Of a stretch of DNA of 64,000 nt, positions 16,913 to 24,476 are shown one piece after another (positions within the stretch are counted from its first letter, which is position 1; every line of letters begins with the position of its first letter). The position numbers and the translations under genes were made by a program. Below the pieces are notes generated by a model that did not search any database, was not told where the DNA came from, and saw only the letters and a list, made by a program, of their open reading frames with translations. Source of the stretch: Ruegeria faecimaris (GTDB lineage: Bacteria > Pseudomonadota > Alphaproteobacteria > Rhodobacterales > Rhodobacteraceae); NCBI RefSeq assembly GCF_900182615.1, contig NZ_FXTE01000001.1, forward strand, positions 1,054,001-1,118,000, written 5' to 3'.

Positions 16913-18030
16913 CCTCAGACAGTGCCAATACAGACCAGTACGCACTAAAATCTGCTCATCTGCACGAAATCGATGCGCCGGATCTGCAGTATCTTCCACC
17001 AATGCCTCGACGCTATGAACCCCGGATCGGGGTTATTGGTACGGGTGGGATTTCTGCAAGCCATCTTGATGCCTACCGAACAGCAGGCTGGGACGTCGCC
17101 GCAATCTGGAACCGTACGCGCGCAAAGGCTGAAGAGAAAGCTGCTGAATACTGCCCCTCTGCACGCATCGAAGATGACTGGGAGGCGCTTCTTGCCGATA
17201 GCGAGATCGACGTTGTCGATGTCACGCTGCACCCCGAACATCGTGTGCCAATCATCAGAGCTGCCCTGCAAGCAGGCAAACACGTGCTCAGCCAGAAGCC
17301 TTTTGTTACCGACCTCGATCTGGGTAATGACCTTGTGAAGCTGGCAGATGATCAAGGCGTTAAACTAGCGGTAAACCAGAACGGTCGTTGGGCCCCGCAC
17401 CTGTCCTGGATGCGTGAGGCGGTTTCAGCCGGATTGATCGGTGATGTTCTGTCGGCCCATATCTCAATTCACTGGGATCACAGCTGGACTGCAGGTACCC
17501 CGTTTGACGAAATCGACCAGCTGATACTTTACGACTTTGGAATTCACTGGTTCGACTTTCTTGCGTCTCTTGTCGGAGATAGAGCAGAAAGCGTCTTTGC
17601 AACTGCTACATCTGCACGCGGCCAGGCCAACAAAGTGCCTCTGATGTCGCAGGCTCTGGTTCGTTTGGACCAAGGCCAAGCAAGCCTGGTTTTTGACGGG
17701 GGCGTTCCCTTTGGGCCTCGCGATACAACATACGTTGCAGGTACAACCGGTAGCCTGACATCAGTTGGACCGGATCTGACGACGCAATCTGTGACACTTG
17801 AGACAGCGCATGGCATTGCGCGGCCTGCACTCGAAGGACAATGGTTCAACGACGGGTTTCGTGGCGCCATGGGGGAGCTTCTTTGTTCAATTGAAGACGA
17901 CCGAGAGCCCTCAACATCTGCAAGAACCAACCTAAAATCATTGGCCATCGTTCTCGCCGCGGTTGCTTCGTCTAAACGCAAAAGGGAGGTCGAGATAGGA
18001 AGCATTAGGCTCAGGACACATAGCGAATAG
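16909..18030 (+). CDS. Gfo/Idh/MocA-family oxidoreductase, C-terminus altered by an IS5-type insertion
   Basis: A 373-residue family member with Rossmann motif GVIGTGGISASHLDAY. The catalytic motif is QKP (HVLSQKPFVT near residue 129) instead of EKP, while DFGIHWFDFLAS keeps the Asp and His. About 25 residues precede the Rossmann start, a longer lead than in its neighbours. The last six or seven codons (to RLRTHSE) seem to be supplied by the end of the IS5 relic that begins near 18006, so the native C-terminus was probably replaced. It is the last gene of the rightward arm; anything that followed has been lost to the insertion. Confidence 0.8.
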   Translation: MTSDSANTDQYALKSAHLHEIDAPDLQYLPPMPRRYEPRIGVIGTGGISASHLDAYRTAGWDVAAIWNRTRAKAEEKAAEYCPSARIEDDWEALLADSEIDVVDVTLHPEHRVPIIRAALQAGKHVLSQKPFVTDLDLGNDLVKLADDQGVKLAVNQNGRWAPHLSWMREAVSAGLIGDVLSAHISIHWDHSWTAGTPFDEIDQLILYDFGIHWFDFLASLVGDRAESVFATATSARGQANKVPLMSQALVRLDQGQASLVFDGGVPFGPRDTTYVAGTTGSLTSVGPDLTTQSVTLETAHGIARPALEGQWFNDGFRGAMGELLCSIEDDREPSTSARTNLKSLAIVLAAVASSKRKREVEIGSIRLRTHSE

Positions 18031-18530
18031 ATGACCAAAGCGGCGAGAGCGATTTCTGAGAGGAAGACTTTGAGACACCTGTCGAACCGCGTCGCCAGTC
18101 CTTCAATCTGCCAAACATGATCTCAATCCGATTGCGACGTTTGTAGCGGCACTTGTCGTATCGGACAGTTGTCTTGCGCTGTTTGCGGCCTGGGATGCAC
18201 GCGCGTATCCCTTTGTCTTTCAACGCTTCTCTGAACCAATCGGCATCATATCCGCGCTCACCCAGCAACCATTCGACATTTGGCGGGCTGCTGACCAATG
18301 CCCTCGCGCTAATGTAGTTGCTGACCTATACGGCAGTGACAGACAGATCCCAGGGGCTTCATTCGCCATTGTGCTTGAACCAATAGCGCAAAAGGGCTCA
18401 TCTGTCACAAACCGCATGCAACTTTGTGTTCATGCCGCCCTTGGTGCGCCCGATCAGACATGTGCACCGCTCATTTGAGCGCGATGATTCACGCAGCCAA
18501 ACGGAAATCAATGGGCCTAAATTGTTGTTG
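18006..18530 (-). pseudogene. Decayed IS5-family (IS427-like) transposase
   Basis: Three leftward fragments in different frames together spell an IS5/IS427-group transposase: IGRTKGGMNTKLHAVCDR at about 18400-18455, then after frame changes LLGERGYDADWFREALKDKG and CIPGRKQRKTTVRYDK, and YKRRNRIEIMFGRLKDWRR near 18090-18170. Conserved landmarks are intact but frameshifts and an internal deletion preclude function. One end abuts the Gfo/Idh/MocA gene; the other interrupts the start of a YHYH-like gene. Confidence 0.85.
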
Positions 18531-18701
18531 TCGCGTGATGTCTTCCACTGAAGCAGAATATACTCCAGCATAGTCCGCGCAGTCTCCAGACCGGTTGCTG
18601 AGCAAAAGATTGGTGATGTCCTCAGCCGCGTTCTGAGCATGAGCTTGAACGGCAGTAAATCCTGTAAGAAGCGCGCTGAATGTCAAAACACTCACTCGCA
18701 T
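18531..18701 (-). pseudogene. 5-prime remnant of a secreted YHYH-like protein, cut by the IS5 insertion
   Basis: A leftward reading frame starts at an ATG preceded by a textbook AAGGAG site eight bases away. It encodes a signal peptide (LTFSALLTGFTAVQAHAQ) and then LLSNRSGDCADYAGVYSAS, which resembles the mature N-terminus of YHYH-domain secreted proteins. The frame runs into the IS5 relic after about 57 residues and stops at 18489. The strong start and sudden loss of sense show a once-real gene truncated by insertion. The YHYH identity is from a short match and is tentative. Confidence 0.5.
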
Positions 18702-18779
18702 GGTTCGATCTCCTTAGGGTTTTCAGAAATCCAAAAAAATGTTGCTCGATGGGAGTTGATGTCAGTCATCCTATCCTCA

Positions 18780-18970
18780 AAACGCGACGCGGTCCCCTCC
18801 ATTCAAGTCCAGGATTTCTCTCGCTTCATCGGGAGTTGCGACCTGACTGCCTTTCTCTCACCGAAGATTCAGGCCACGATTCTCGACAGCACCCAGCCGC
18901 CCGAACTCACACTCAAGCGTCTGGTCAGCGTTACCCACGCAATTGATTGGACCGAACAGGAATGTCGTTC
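18780..18970 (+). pseudogene. Relic of a recombinase C-terminal region
   Basis: A rightward stretch reads FLSPKIQATILDSTQPPELT followed by LKRLVS and AIDWTEQE. This resembles the C-terminal part of phage-type or serine recombinases common in roseobacters, where a segment ending in ILDGRQPPGLTLERL is followed by a W-x-x-Q motif. No start, catalytic domain or intact frame is present. The rest of 18702-19404 shows only this relic, a 21-bp tandem repeat and the shared IS flank. Confidence 0.5.
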
Positions 18971-18999
18971 GACTTTTGACACCTCAAGAACCGGCCTCC

Positions 19000-19041
19000 C
19001 AGATACAGGGTTCGCCCTCCCAGATACAGGGTTCGCCCTCC
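19000..19041. repeat. 21-bp perfect tandem duplication
   Basis: The 21-base unit CAGATACAGGGTTCGCCCTC+C occurs twice in direct succession with no mismatch. Because the unit is a multiple of three it keeps frame in the surrounding relic. Probably a local duplication in non-functional DNA. Confidence 0.85.
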
Positions 19042-19340
19042 TTGATCAGTGGGAACAATTCCCTGCTCCACCTTTTTGGGAATTTGCAGCATAGACCTCT
19101 GAAAAACATACATTTCTGAGAGGAGAAACTCTGGGTTCCAGACCCATCTCACGAAAATTCCCTGTAAATTGCCGGGTATCAGGGAAATCCCTCCCAAAGC
19201 GACCCCGCCAAAATGCGCCACTGAGACTGAGGCCTGAATTGCGTTCTGAGTGTACGGTTTGCTCCGTCTCTGATTGAAAGCGCATGCGCCAACTCGCGGG
19301 AATTGCGACTCAATTCCGGGTCAGAAAACACAACTGAAGT

Positions 19341-19391
19341 GAGACAGGTATGAGTGGCGGTGCTGCCAGACTAATTCGAACCAGTCTCAGT
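19341..19391. repeat. 51-bp sequence shared with the left flank of the IS6 relic at 3.9 kb
   Basis: Nearly the same sequence as 3831-3880, again directly left of an IS6-type copy. The two differ mainly in a six-base block around GCCAGAC/GTCTGGC and by one indel. It ends about 14 bases before the element's left end. Confidence 0.6.
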
Positions 19392-19404
19392 GTGCCGCGG
19401 GATC

Positions 19405-20177
19405 CGCAATTCTTATCCGGAACAAAGTTGACGCCACTCGCTAAGAGCGGCGGCGCGGGTCAGCTTGAAGGTGTCTCGGCTGGTGAGTGATCTTTCTTGG
19501 TTGAAGTGGTTTTAGACGGAAGAATGAACGGCAGCGAATTTCTGTAAACTTCGCATGCGCCTGAACCGTTGCATCGCGCGTTCGCGTCGTCGAAACGGAA
19601 GATGCGAATTCTCGACGCGGTTGTTGAGCCACCTGCCCGTCTGTTGTTTTTCGAGCGCGCCCATTTCTCTGAGCGCAGCCTTGTAGGAAGCGAAGCGATC
19701 TGTGACGATCTCTTCGGCGCAACCGTGCCGCTTCATCAGTTTCCTGAGGAATTTCAGTGCTGCAGCTTTGTTTCGGCGCTTGGAGACAACGGCTTCCAGC
19801 ACCTCGCCTTCATGATCTACGGCCCGCCAGAGGTAGTACCTTTTGCCATTCACCTTCACAAAAACTTCGTCCACGTGCCACTTCCATTTCGAAAATGCCC
19901 GCAGTTGCTGGACTCGCTTCCGCCTTATCTCAGCAGCAAACATCGGGCCGAACCTGTTCCACCAATACCGGACAGTTTCGTGGTTCACGTCGATGCCTCG
20001 TTCATGCAGCAGATCTTCGACATTCCGAAGCGAGAGCGGAAATCGAATATACAGCATCACAGCAAGGCGGATGATATCGGGACTGGTCTTGAAGTTTTTA
20101 AAAGAGGCAGGTTTGGTCATGTGCAAAAACCACGCAACCGCCCTGCCCCGCTCAAGCAAAGTTCTTCTGACAAGACC
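19405..20177 (-). mobile_element. IS6-family insertion sequence, full length (about 773 bp)
   Basis: The ends are defined by comparison with the deleted copy at 63084-63423: shared sequence begins at CGCAATTCTTATCCGG and ends at TTCTGACAAGACC. The termini form an imperfect inverted repeat (TTCTTATCCGGAA against GTCTTGTCAGAAG). No 8-bp target duplication is visible in the flanks. It carries one transposase gene. Its orientation matches both other IS6 copies in the window. The right end lies 11 bases from the stop codon of the PhyH gene. Confidence 0.85.
19512..20120 (-). CDS. IS6-family DDE transposase, C-terminally truncated by an in-frame stop
   Basis: A 202-residue transposase. The catalytic triad is visible: Asp in KWHVDEVFVKVNG, Asp in EEIVTDRFASYK, and Glu in LNNRVENSHLPFRRRER. 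The N-terminal SPDIIRLAVMLYIRFPLSLR and WNRFGPMFAAEIRRKR are IS6 landmarks. Translation stops at a TAA after AAVHSSV, but the frame continues for 32 more codons (NHFNQERSLTSRDTFKL... to LCSG) and ends at a second TAA at 19413-19415 inside the terminal repeat, which is where IS6 transposases normally end. The TAA probably replaced a Tyr or similar codon. All catalytic residues lie before it, so activity is uncertain rather than excluded. Confidence 0.85.
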   Translation of the reverse strand: MTKPASFKNFKTSPDIIRLAVMLYIRFPLSLRNVEDLLHERGIDVNHETVRYWWNRFGPMFAAEIRRKRVQQLRAFSKWKWHVDEVFVKVNGKRYYLWRAVDHEGEVLEAVVSKRRNKAAALKFLRKLMKRHGCAEEIVTDRFASYKAALREMGALEKQQTGRWLNNRVENSHLPFRRRERAMQRFRRMRSLQKFAAVHSSV

Positions 20178-20188
20178 TGCCAGGGGTG

Positions 20189-21016
20189 TCACTTCACTCC
20201 CGCGAAGAGTATTTGTTTCTTGCGATCTGCATCCCTTTGACACAAATCGAAATCGTTCTCATGCAAAAAACCCTGAGGGGAGGGCGCAACTAAAAAATGC
20301 CCATAATCATCTCGGCCTGCGACTAGCGCAACCAAAGTCTTCACGCCGTTTTGCTGTTTCATTGAGGGCTTTATGAAACGCAACGCCGCACCAATGCGTC
20401 TATCGTCTGTGTTATTGGGCCCTGATGCGTGAAAGAGATGCCCGTGATGCATGGATGCCTGCCCCGCACGCAATTCGGCAGCGACCGCATCTTTTTCCTT
20501 CACATCGACTGCGATTTCCTGCCCTCGTGACAACAGGTTGTTTTCGCTGAAGGTGTCCACGTGAGGCACGATACGGCTTTTATGGCTGCCAGGAACAAAC
20601 CTCATACACCCGCTTTGCTCAGACGCTTCTGAAATCGCAACCCAACAGGTTACCTCTTCAGCATCATCCAAACCCCAATAGGTCAAGTCTTGGTGCCACG
20701 AGACTATCTTTGATGATCGCGCTTCTTTTACGAAAAGTGCACCGCTCCAAACCATGAGGTCCGGCCCCAACACTGTTGAAGCAGCCTCAATCAGCTTCGG
20801 ATGGCGAAGAAGTGCATCGAATGATGGTATTAGCCTGTCCGGATAAGAATATAGAAGCTTGAGTTTCTCCGGGTCGTCTCTGAGAATGCGCTCTGCTTTC
20901 TCAAAACCATCGCGCAGCGTTTGGACCTCGGAAGCTGTCAGGATATCCAGCGGCGCTACGAAACCGTCTCTTTCATAAGCCTTTGCAGTATCACGCATTC
21001 GTCTATCCATCGTCAT
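20189..21016 (-). CDS. PhyH-family Fe(II)/2-oxoglutarate dioxygenase
   Basis: A 275-residue phytanoyl-CoA-dioxygenase-like protein. The iron ligands are visible as the HxD pair in SWHQDLTYWG and the distal His in LFHASGPN, with Arg for 2-oxoglutarate in DDRRIGAALRF. It overlaps the idonate dehydrogenase gene by 14 bases and is the second gene of that leftward pair. Members hydroxylate small molecules, including methyl or phosphonate groups; here a sugar-acid-derived substrate is likely. The IS6 right end lies 11 bases beyond its stop, so a few C-terminal residues may have been altered. Confidence 0.85.
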   Translation of the reverse strand: MTMDRRMRDTAKAYERDGFVAPLDILTASEVQTLRDGFEKAERILRDDPEKLKLLYSYPDRLIPSFDALLRHPKLIEAASTVLGPDLMVWSGALFVKEARSSKIVSWHQDLTYWGLDDAEEVTCWVAISEASEQSGCMRFVPGSHKSRIVPHVDTFSENNLLSRGQEIAVDVKEKDAVAAELRAGQASMHHGHLFHASGPNNTDDRRIGAALRFIKPSMKQQNGVKTLVALVAGRDDYGHFLVAPSPQGFLHENDFDLCQRDADRKKQILFAGVK

Positions 21017-22061
21017 TTTCCGGAAACGTTAACTGTACCTTCATTGATTGGCTTCGATCAGACGCGACCTCAAAGGCAGTGACAACCTCGCCAACTTCGA
21101 AGGAATGCGTCACCAACTGGTCGACGTTTATTAGTCCGCTTCTCATCATCTCGACCGCGACTGAGAACTCGGAATGGAAACGGAAAGACCCGCGAAGCAC
21201 TATCTCTTTTGAAGTCAACGCTTGCATCGGCACTGTCATATCTCCGCCCAGACCAAGCTGAACCAATGTTCCACCCGGTCGCAAGCATGCGACTCCAGAA
21301 GCCAGAGCAGATTGAGCCCCGGAACACTCCAGTTGGACATCAATCTGGCCCTTGTCCTTTTCAAACGTCTCCAGTTTTTGCGGATCGGCGTAAGTGTTGA
21401 TGGCATCGTCTGCCCCGCATTCACGCGCCAAAGCGAGGGTCTGGTCCGAGATATCGGTTGCCACTATTCTGGCCGCCCCTGAACGACGTGCTGCCAAGAT
21501 CGTGAGGCAGCCGATCGGACCGCATCCCGTGATAAGTACCGTTTTACCTAAGAGGCTCCCAGCTTGTTTAATCGCGTGCAAACAGACCGCCAGAGGTTCG
21601 GCCATAGCGGCCTGCGCGGGGCTCAACCCATCTGCCGGAACACATTGACCTGCTTTTGCCACGAGTTTGCTTTGAAAAGCGCCTTGGATATGCGGGAACG
21701 GCATCGCGCTGCCATAGAACTTCATATCAAGACAGTGGTTTTGCTGCCTGTTCAGACAATAAATGCAGGCTTGGCAAGGGCGGGATGGAGAAACTGCAAC
21801 GAGTTGACCTGAGTGCACCCCCTGCACACTTGACCCAACTTTCACGATTTCCCCGGCGACTTCGTGTCCAAGTACCATCGGTTGACGCAACTTTATCGCA
21901 CCGAAACCACCGTGGTTGTAGTAATGCAGGTCAGATCCGCAAATCCCACCCGCGCGCATGGCAATCAAGACTTCGTCTGGCCCCACATCGTGTACGTCTC
22001 GGTTTTCCAACCTCAGATCTTTTGCGGCATGGATAACAACAGCAACACTGGCCGAAGACAT
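21003..22061 (-). CDS. idnD: Zinc-dependent L-idonate 5-dehydrogenase-like protein
   Basis: A 352-residue medium-chain dehydrogenase. Catalytic zinc ligands lie in GGICGSDLHYYNHGGFG (Cys) and LGHEVAGE (His-Glu); the structural zinc loop is CQACIYCLNRQQNHC; the NAD fold is VLITGCGPIGC. The DLHYYNHGG stretch is characteristic of L-idonate 5-dehydrogenases, which make 5-keto-D-gluconate. The divergent neighbour is a gluconate 5-dehydrogenase-like SDR, completing the idonate-to-gluconate conversion. No gluconate kinase is present nearby. Confidence 0.8.
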   Translation of the reverse strand: MSSASVAVVIHAAKDLRLENRDVHDVGPDEVLIAMRAGGICGSDLHYYNHGGFGAIKLRQPMVLGHEVAGEIVKVGSSVQGVHSGQLVAVSPSRPCQACIYCLNRQQNHCLDMKFYGSAMPFPHIQGAFQSKLVAKAGQCVPADGLSPAQAAMAEPLAVCLHAIKQAGSLLGKTVLITGCGPIGCLTILAARRSGAARIVATDISDQTLALARECGADDAINTYADPQKLETFEKDKGQIDVQLECSGAQSALASGVACLRPGGTLVQLGLGGDMTVPMQALTSKEIVLRGSFRFHSEFSVAVEMMRSGLINVDQLVTHSFEVGEVVTAFEVASDRSQSMKVQLTFPENDDG

Positions 22062-22130
22062 TGCACAGACTCCCTATACAGATTGCCAAAAGATACGGAT
22101 AGTCGGTGCTGACAACCAAGGGGTTTTTGC

Positions 22131-22898
22131 ATGACGCTTGAAATGTTCAACCTAAAGGGAACACGCGCACTAGTAACAGGCTCTAGCCAAGGCATTGGAT
22201 TTGCGTTGGCCCGTGGCTTGGCTGCCGCCGGTGCTCAGGTCGTTTTGAACGGGCGCGACACCGCGAAGCTAGCGGCAGCAGCATCCGAGTTGAGGGAAAC
22301 AGGCGCCTCGGTACGTGAACTTTCGTTCGATGTAACCGATCATGAAGGTGTCCGATCTGCCGTGGACAACTTTGAAGACAATGTCGGCCCCATAGACATC
22401 CTGATAAACAACGCCGGAATGCAACACAGGACGGAGTTACAGGATTTCCCCGCTGAAGCGTTCGAGCGCCTACTACAGACAAATGTTGCGTCCGTCTTTC
22501 ACGTCGGTCAGGCTGTGGCACGGCACATGATTGAAAGAAAGTCAGGCAAGATCATTAACATTGCTTCGGTTCAATCCGCATTAGCAAGACCGGGTATTGC
22601 GCCTTACACGGCGACAAAAGGCGCCGTGACCAACCTTACAAAGGGAATGGCAACTGATTGGGCTAAATATGGTCTAAACTGCAATGCCATTGCGCCTGGA
22701 TATTTCGATACACCTTTGAACGCCGCATTGGTTGCTGACCCAGAGTTCAGTGCATGGCTTGAGAAACGCACCCCAGCCGGTCGCTGGGGCAATGTAGAAG
22801 AACTTGTCGGCGCCGCCATATTCCTTGCCTCCCCTGCATCCAGTTTCGTCAATGGACATACTCTCTACGTTGATGGCGGAATAACGGCGTCACTTTGA
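22131..22898 (+). CDS. idnO: SDR-family gluconate 5-dehydrogenase-like protein
   Basis: A 255-residue short-chain dehydrogenase. NAD(P)-binding motif TGSSQGIGFALARGLA, NNAGMQHRTELQDFP, catalytic Ser in NIASVQSALARPG and Tyr/Lys in YTATKGAV, C-terminal VDGGITASL. The combination AGMQHR and SVQSALARPGI is typical of gluconate 5-dehydrogenases (IdnO/Gno), which interconvert 5-ketogluconate and D-gluconate. It is transcribed divergently from idnD across 69 bases that must hold both promoters. AAGGGG precedes the ATG at good spacing. Confidence 0.8.
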   Translation: MTLEMFNLKGTRALVTGSSQGIGFALARGLAAAGAQVVLNGRDTAKLAAAASELRETGASVRELSFDVTDHEGVRSAVDNFEDNVGPIDILINNAGMQHRTELQDFPAEAFERLLQTNVASVFHVGQAVARHMIERKSGKIINIASVQSALARPGIAPYTATKGAVTNLTKGMATDWAKYGLNCNAIAPGYFDTPLNAALVADPEFSAWLEKRTPAGRWGNVEELVGAAIFLASPASSFVNGHTLYVDGGITASL

Positions 22899-22945
22899 TT
22901 TGTGTCTTTCAACCGTCTGCTAGGTACGACTGACGCAGGTTTCGT

Positions 22946-23536
22946 TTAAAGCGCCGACGCCAAAGCAATCACCACAACAACCATCAATGAAGCCGCCATC
23001 GCAAAGTTGATCCTTTGATGTGAACTCTCACTTAAATCAAGGCTGCCCAGCTTTGCGCCAGCACCCAGCCAGATCATGTGAACTGGCACCCAAATCATAT
23101 TGAATACTACGATTTTTATGACGACCTCCCAAACGGGCGCATCGGGCATAAAGGCAAACCCTGAAAACAATGCAGTGCCGACCACGTAAGCCTTGGGATT
23201 AATGAACTGAAGTGTCAGCCCGTTCGCAAACCCAAGTGGCGAGACCGCGGGGGAAAACCCGACCTTTGAGCCAGCGCTTGCAATACGCCAGGCGAGAAAT
23301 CCCAAATACCCGACAGAGGCGAATAGCAGGAAAGTTCTAAGCACCGGAATAGCCAAAACTAACGCAGCGACTCCAGAGACAACCAACATCATGTTGATGA
23401 ACCCGCCCAGCATCAAACCAGCCACAAAAGCGAGTCCAGCTCGAAAACCAAATGCTGATCCAATGCCCGCAGTTGTTAAGACACCTGGGCCCGGCGTAAT
23501 CAGCAGAAAGAAAACCGCAACAGCAAACTCAAACAC
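22946..23536 (-). CDS. LysE/RhtB-family exporter
   Basis: A 196-residue inner-membrane protein with the family N-terminal signature LLITPGPGVLTTAGIGSAFG and about six hydrophobic segments. Such proteins export amino acids or small organic acids. The start is a GTG with only a weak upstream site. It lies 16 bases after the 2-hydroxyacid dehydrogenase gene at the end of a leftward operon of dehydratase, SDR and hydrolase genes, so it may relieve accumulation of an acid intermediate; that is inference from position. Confidence 0.85.
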   Translation of the reverse strand: MFEFAVAVFFLLITPGPGVLTTAGIGSAFGFRAGLAFVAGLMLGGFINMMLVVSGVAALVLAIPVLRTFLLFASVGYLGFLAWRIASAGSKVGFSPAVSPLGFANGLTLQFINPKAYVVGTALFSGFAFMPDAPVWEVVIKIVVFNMIWVPVHMIWLGAGAKLGSLDLSESSHQRINFAMAASLMVVVVIALASAL

Positions 23537-23552
23537 TTTTCAGATTGACCTT

Positions 23553-24476
23553 TTACAGATCTCTGCATTCCGGCACAGCTGTGATCACCGATCCGTCCTT
23601 AAGGTGTTGCAGGAGATTGTCGACAGTTAGGTCACCCATAGCTGCACGCGTCTCAATAGTCGCGCTACCAGCGTGAGGGAGCAGAACGACATTGGACAGC
23701 TCGCGCAATGCTTTTGGAACACGCGGTTCGTCCTCGAAAACATCAAGCCCTGCCCACCCGAGCTCACCGTTTTGCAATGCATTAATGAGGGCAGTTTCGT
23801 CGACGATCGAACCTCGACTAACGTTTATCAGAGTGCCGCCTGCCCCCAACGCGTGCAGCACCTCAGCATTGACCAACTTGTTGGTCGAAGGACCGCCGGG
23901 CGTGATGCATATGAGGACGTCCACATGTTCTGCCATTTCAACCAAATTGTCGAAATACGGGTACGGGACATCCTTTTGATTGCGGGTGTGATAAGAAATT
24001 TCGGGGGCCCACGGCTCCAACTTATCAACGATCGCCTGACCAATGCGACCAAGACCAAGAATGCCTATCTTTTGATTGTCCGCTGATCGCGTCAAAGGGG
24101 CATTACCTTCAACTTCCCACCGTCCGGACCGAACGTAATCATCGTCACGTATGAGCTCTCGATAACATGACAGAAACAGCAGAACGGCGGTGGTTGCGAC
24201 TTCTTTGTTCAAAACATTGGGTGTGTGCGTAACAACAATCCCACGCTCAACCGCAGCATTTGCGTCGACAGCGTCGTAACCGACCCCATAGACACTGATC
24301 ATCTTCAGGTTACTGAGTGATGTCATCAGGTCATGGGGAACACCATCATGTCCGTTCGTTACAATATGCGTAACACTTTCCACGTTGAAATTGTCCAATT
24401 GATGAATGTCGAACGCTGCGGACAGGCGCTCTCGCATCCGTTCAGTGATCCCTCCGATTTGCAACAAGTCAGTCAT
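23553..24476 (-). CDS. D-isomer 2-hydroxyacid dehydrogenase (glyoxylate/hydroxypyruvate reductase-like)
   Basis: A 307-residue NAD(P)-dependent dehydrogenase. The nucleotide motif is KIGILGLGRIGQAIVDKLEPW; the catalytic Arg lies in NVSRGSIVDE, Glu in DVFEDEPRVP and His in VLLPHAGSATIETR. The ATG at 24476 is chosen because it has an AAAGG site and overlaps the stop of the upstream hydrolase gene; an upstream GTG or ATG would extend it by 12 residues. In a pathway that cleaves a diketo-acid to pyruvate plus a C2 or C3 acid, it could interconvert glyoxylate and glycolate or a similar pair. Confidence 0.85.
   Translation of the reverse strand: MTDLLQIGGITERMRERLSAAFDIHQLDNFNVESVTHIVTNGHDGVPHDLMTSLSNLKMISVYGVGYDAVDANAAVERGIVVTHTPNVLNKEVATTAVLLFLSCYRELIRDDDYVRSGRWEVEGNAPLTRSADNQKIGILGLGRIGQAIVDKLEPWAPEISYHTRNQKDVPYPYFDNLVEMAEHVDVLICITPGGPSTNKLVNAEVLHALGAGGTLINVSRGSIVDETALINALQNGELGWAGLDVFEDEPRVPKALRELSNVVLLPHAGSATIETRAAMGDLTVDNLLQHLKDGSVITAVPECRDL

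Noticed and set aside
19000-19041. CRISPR-like repeat
   Set aside because: Only two units, directly adjacent with no spacer, and no cas genes in the window.
18639-19094. A 151-codon rightward gene in the relic zone
   Set aside because: Only a short central part resembles a recombinase C-terminus; the ends are unrelated sequence and a tandem repeat, so it is a chance frame over a relic.
20189-20243. IS6 transposase starting at 20243
   Set aside because: The frame is open upstream, but those codons lie outside the IS right end at 20177 and overlap the PhyH gene. The ATG at 20120 gives the normal N-terminus.
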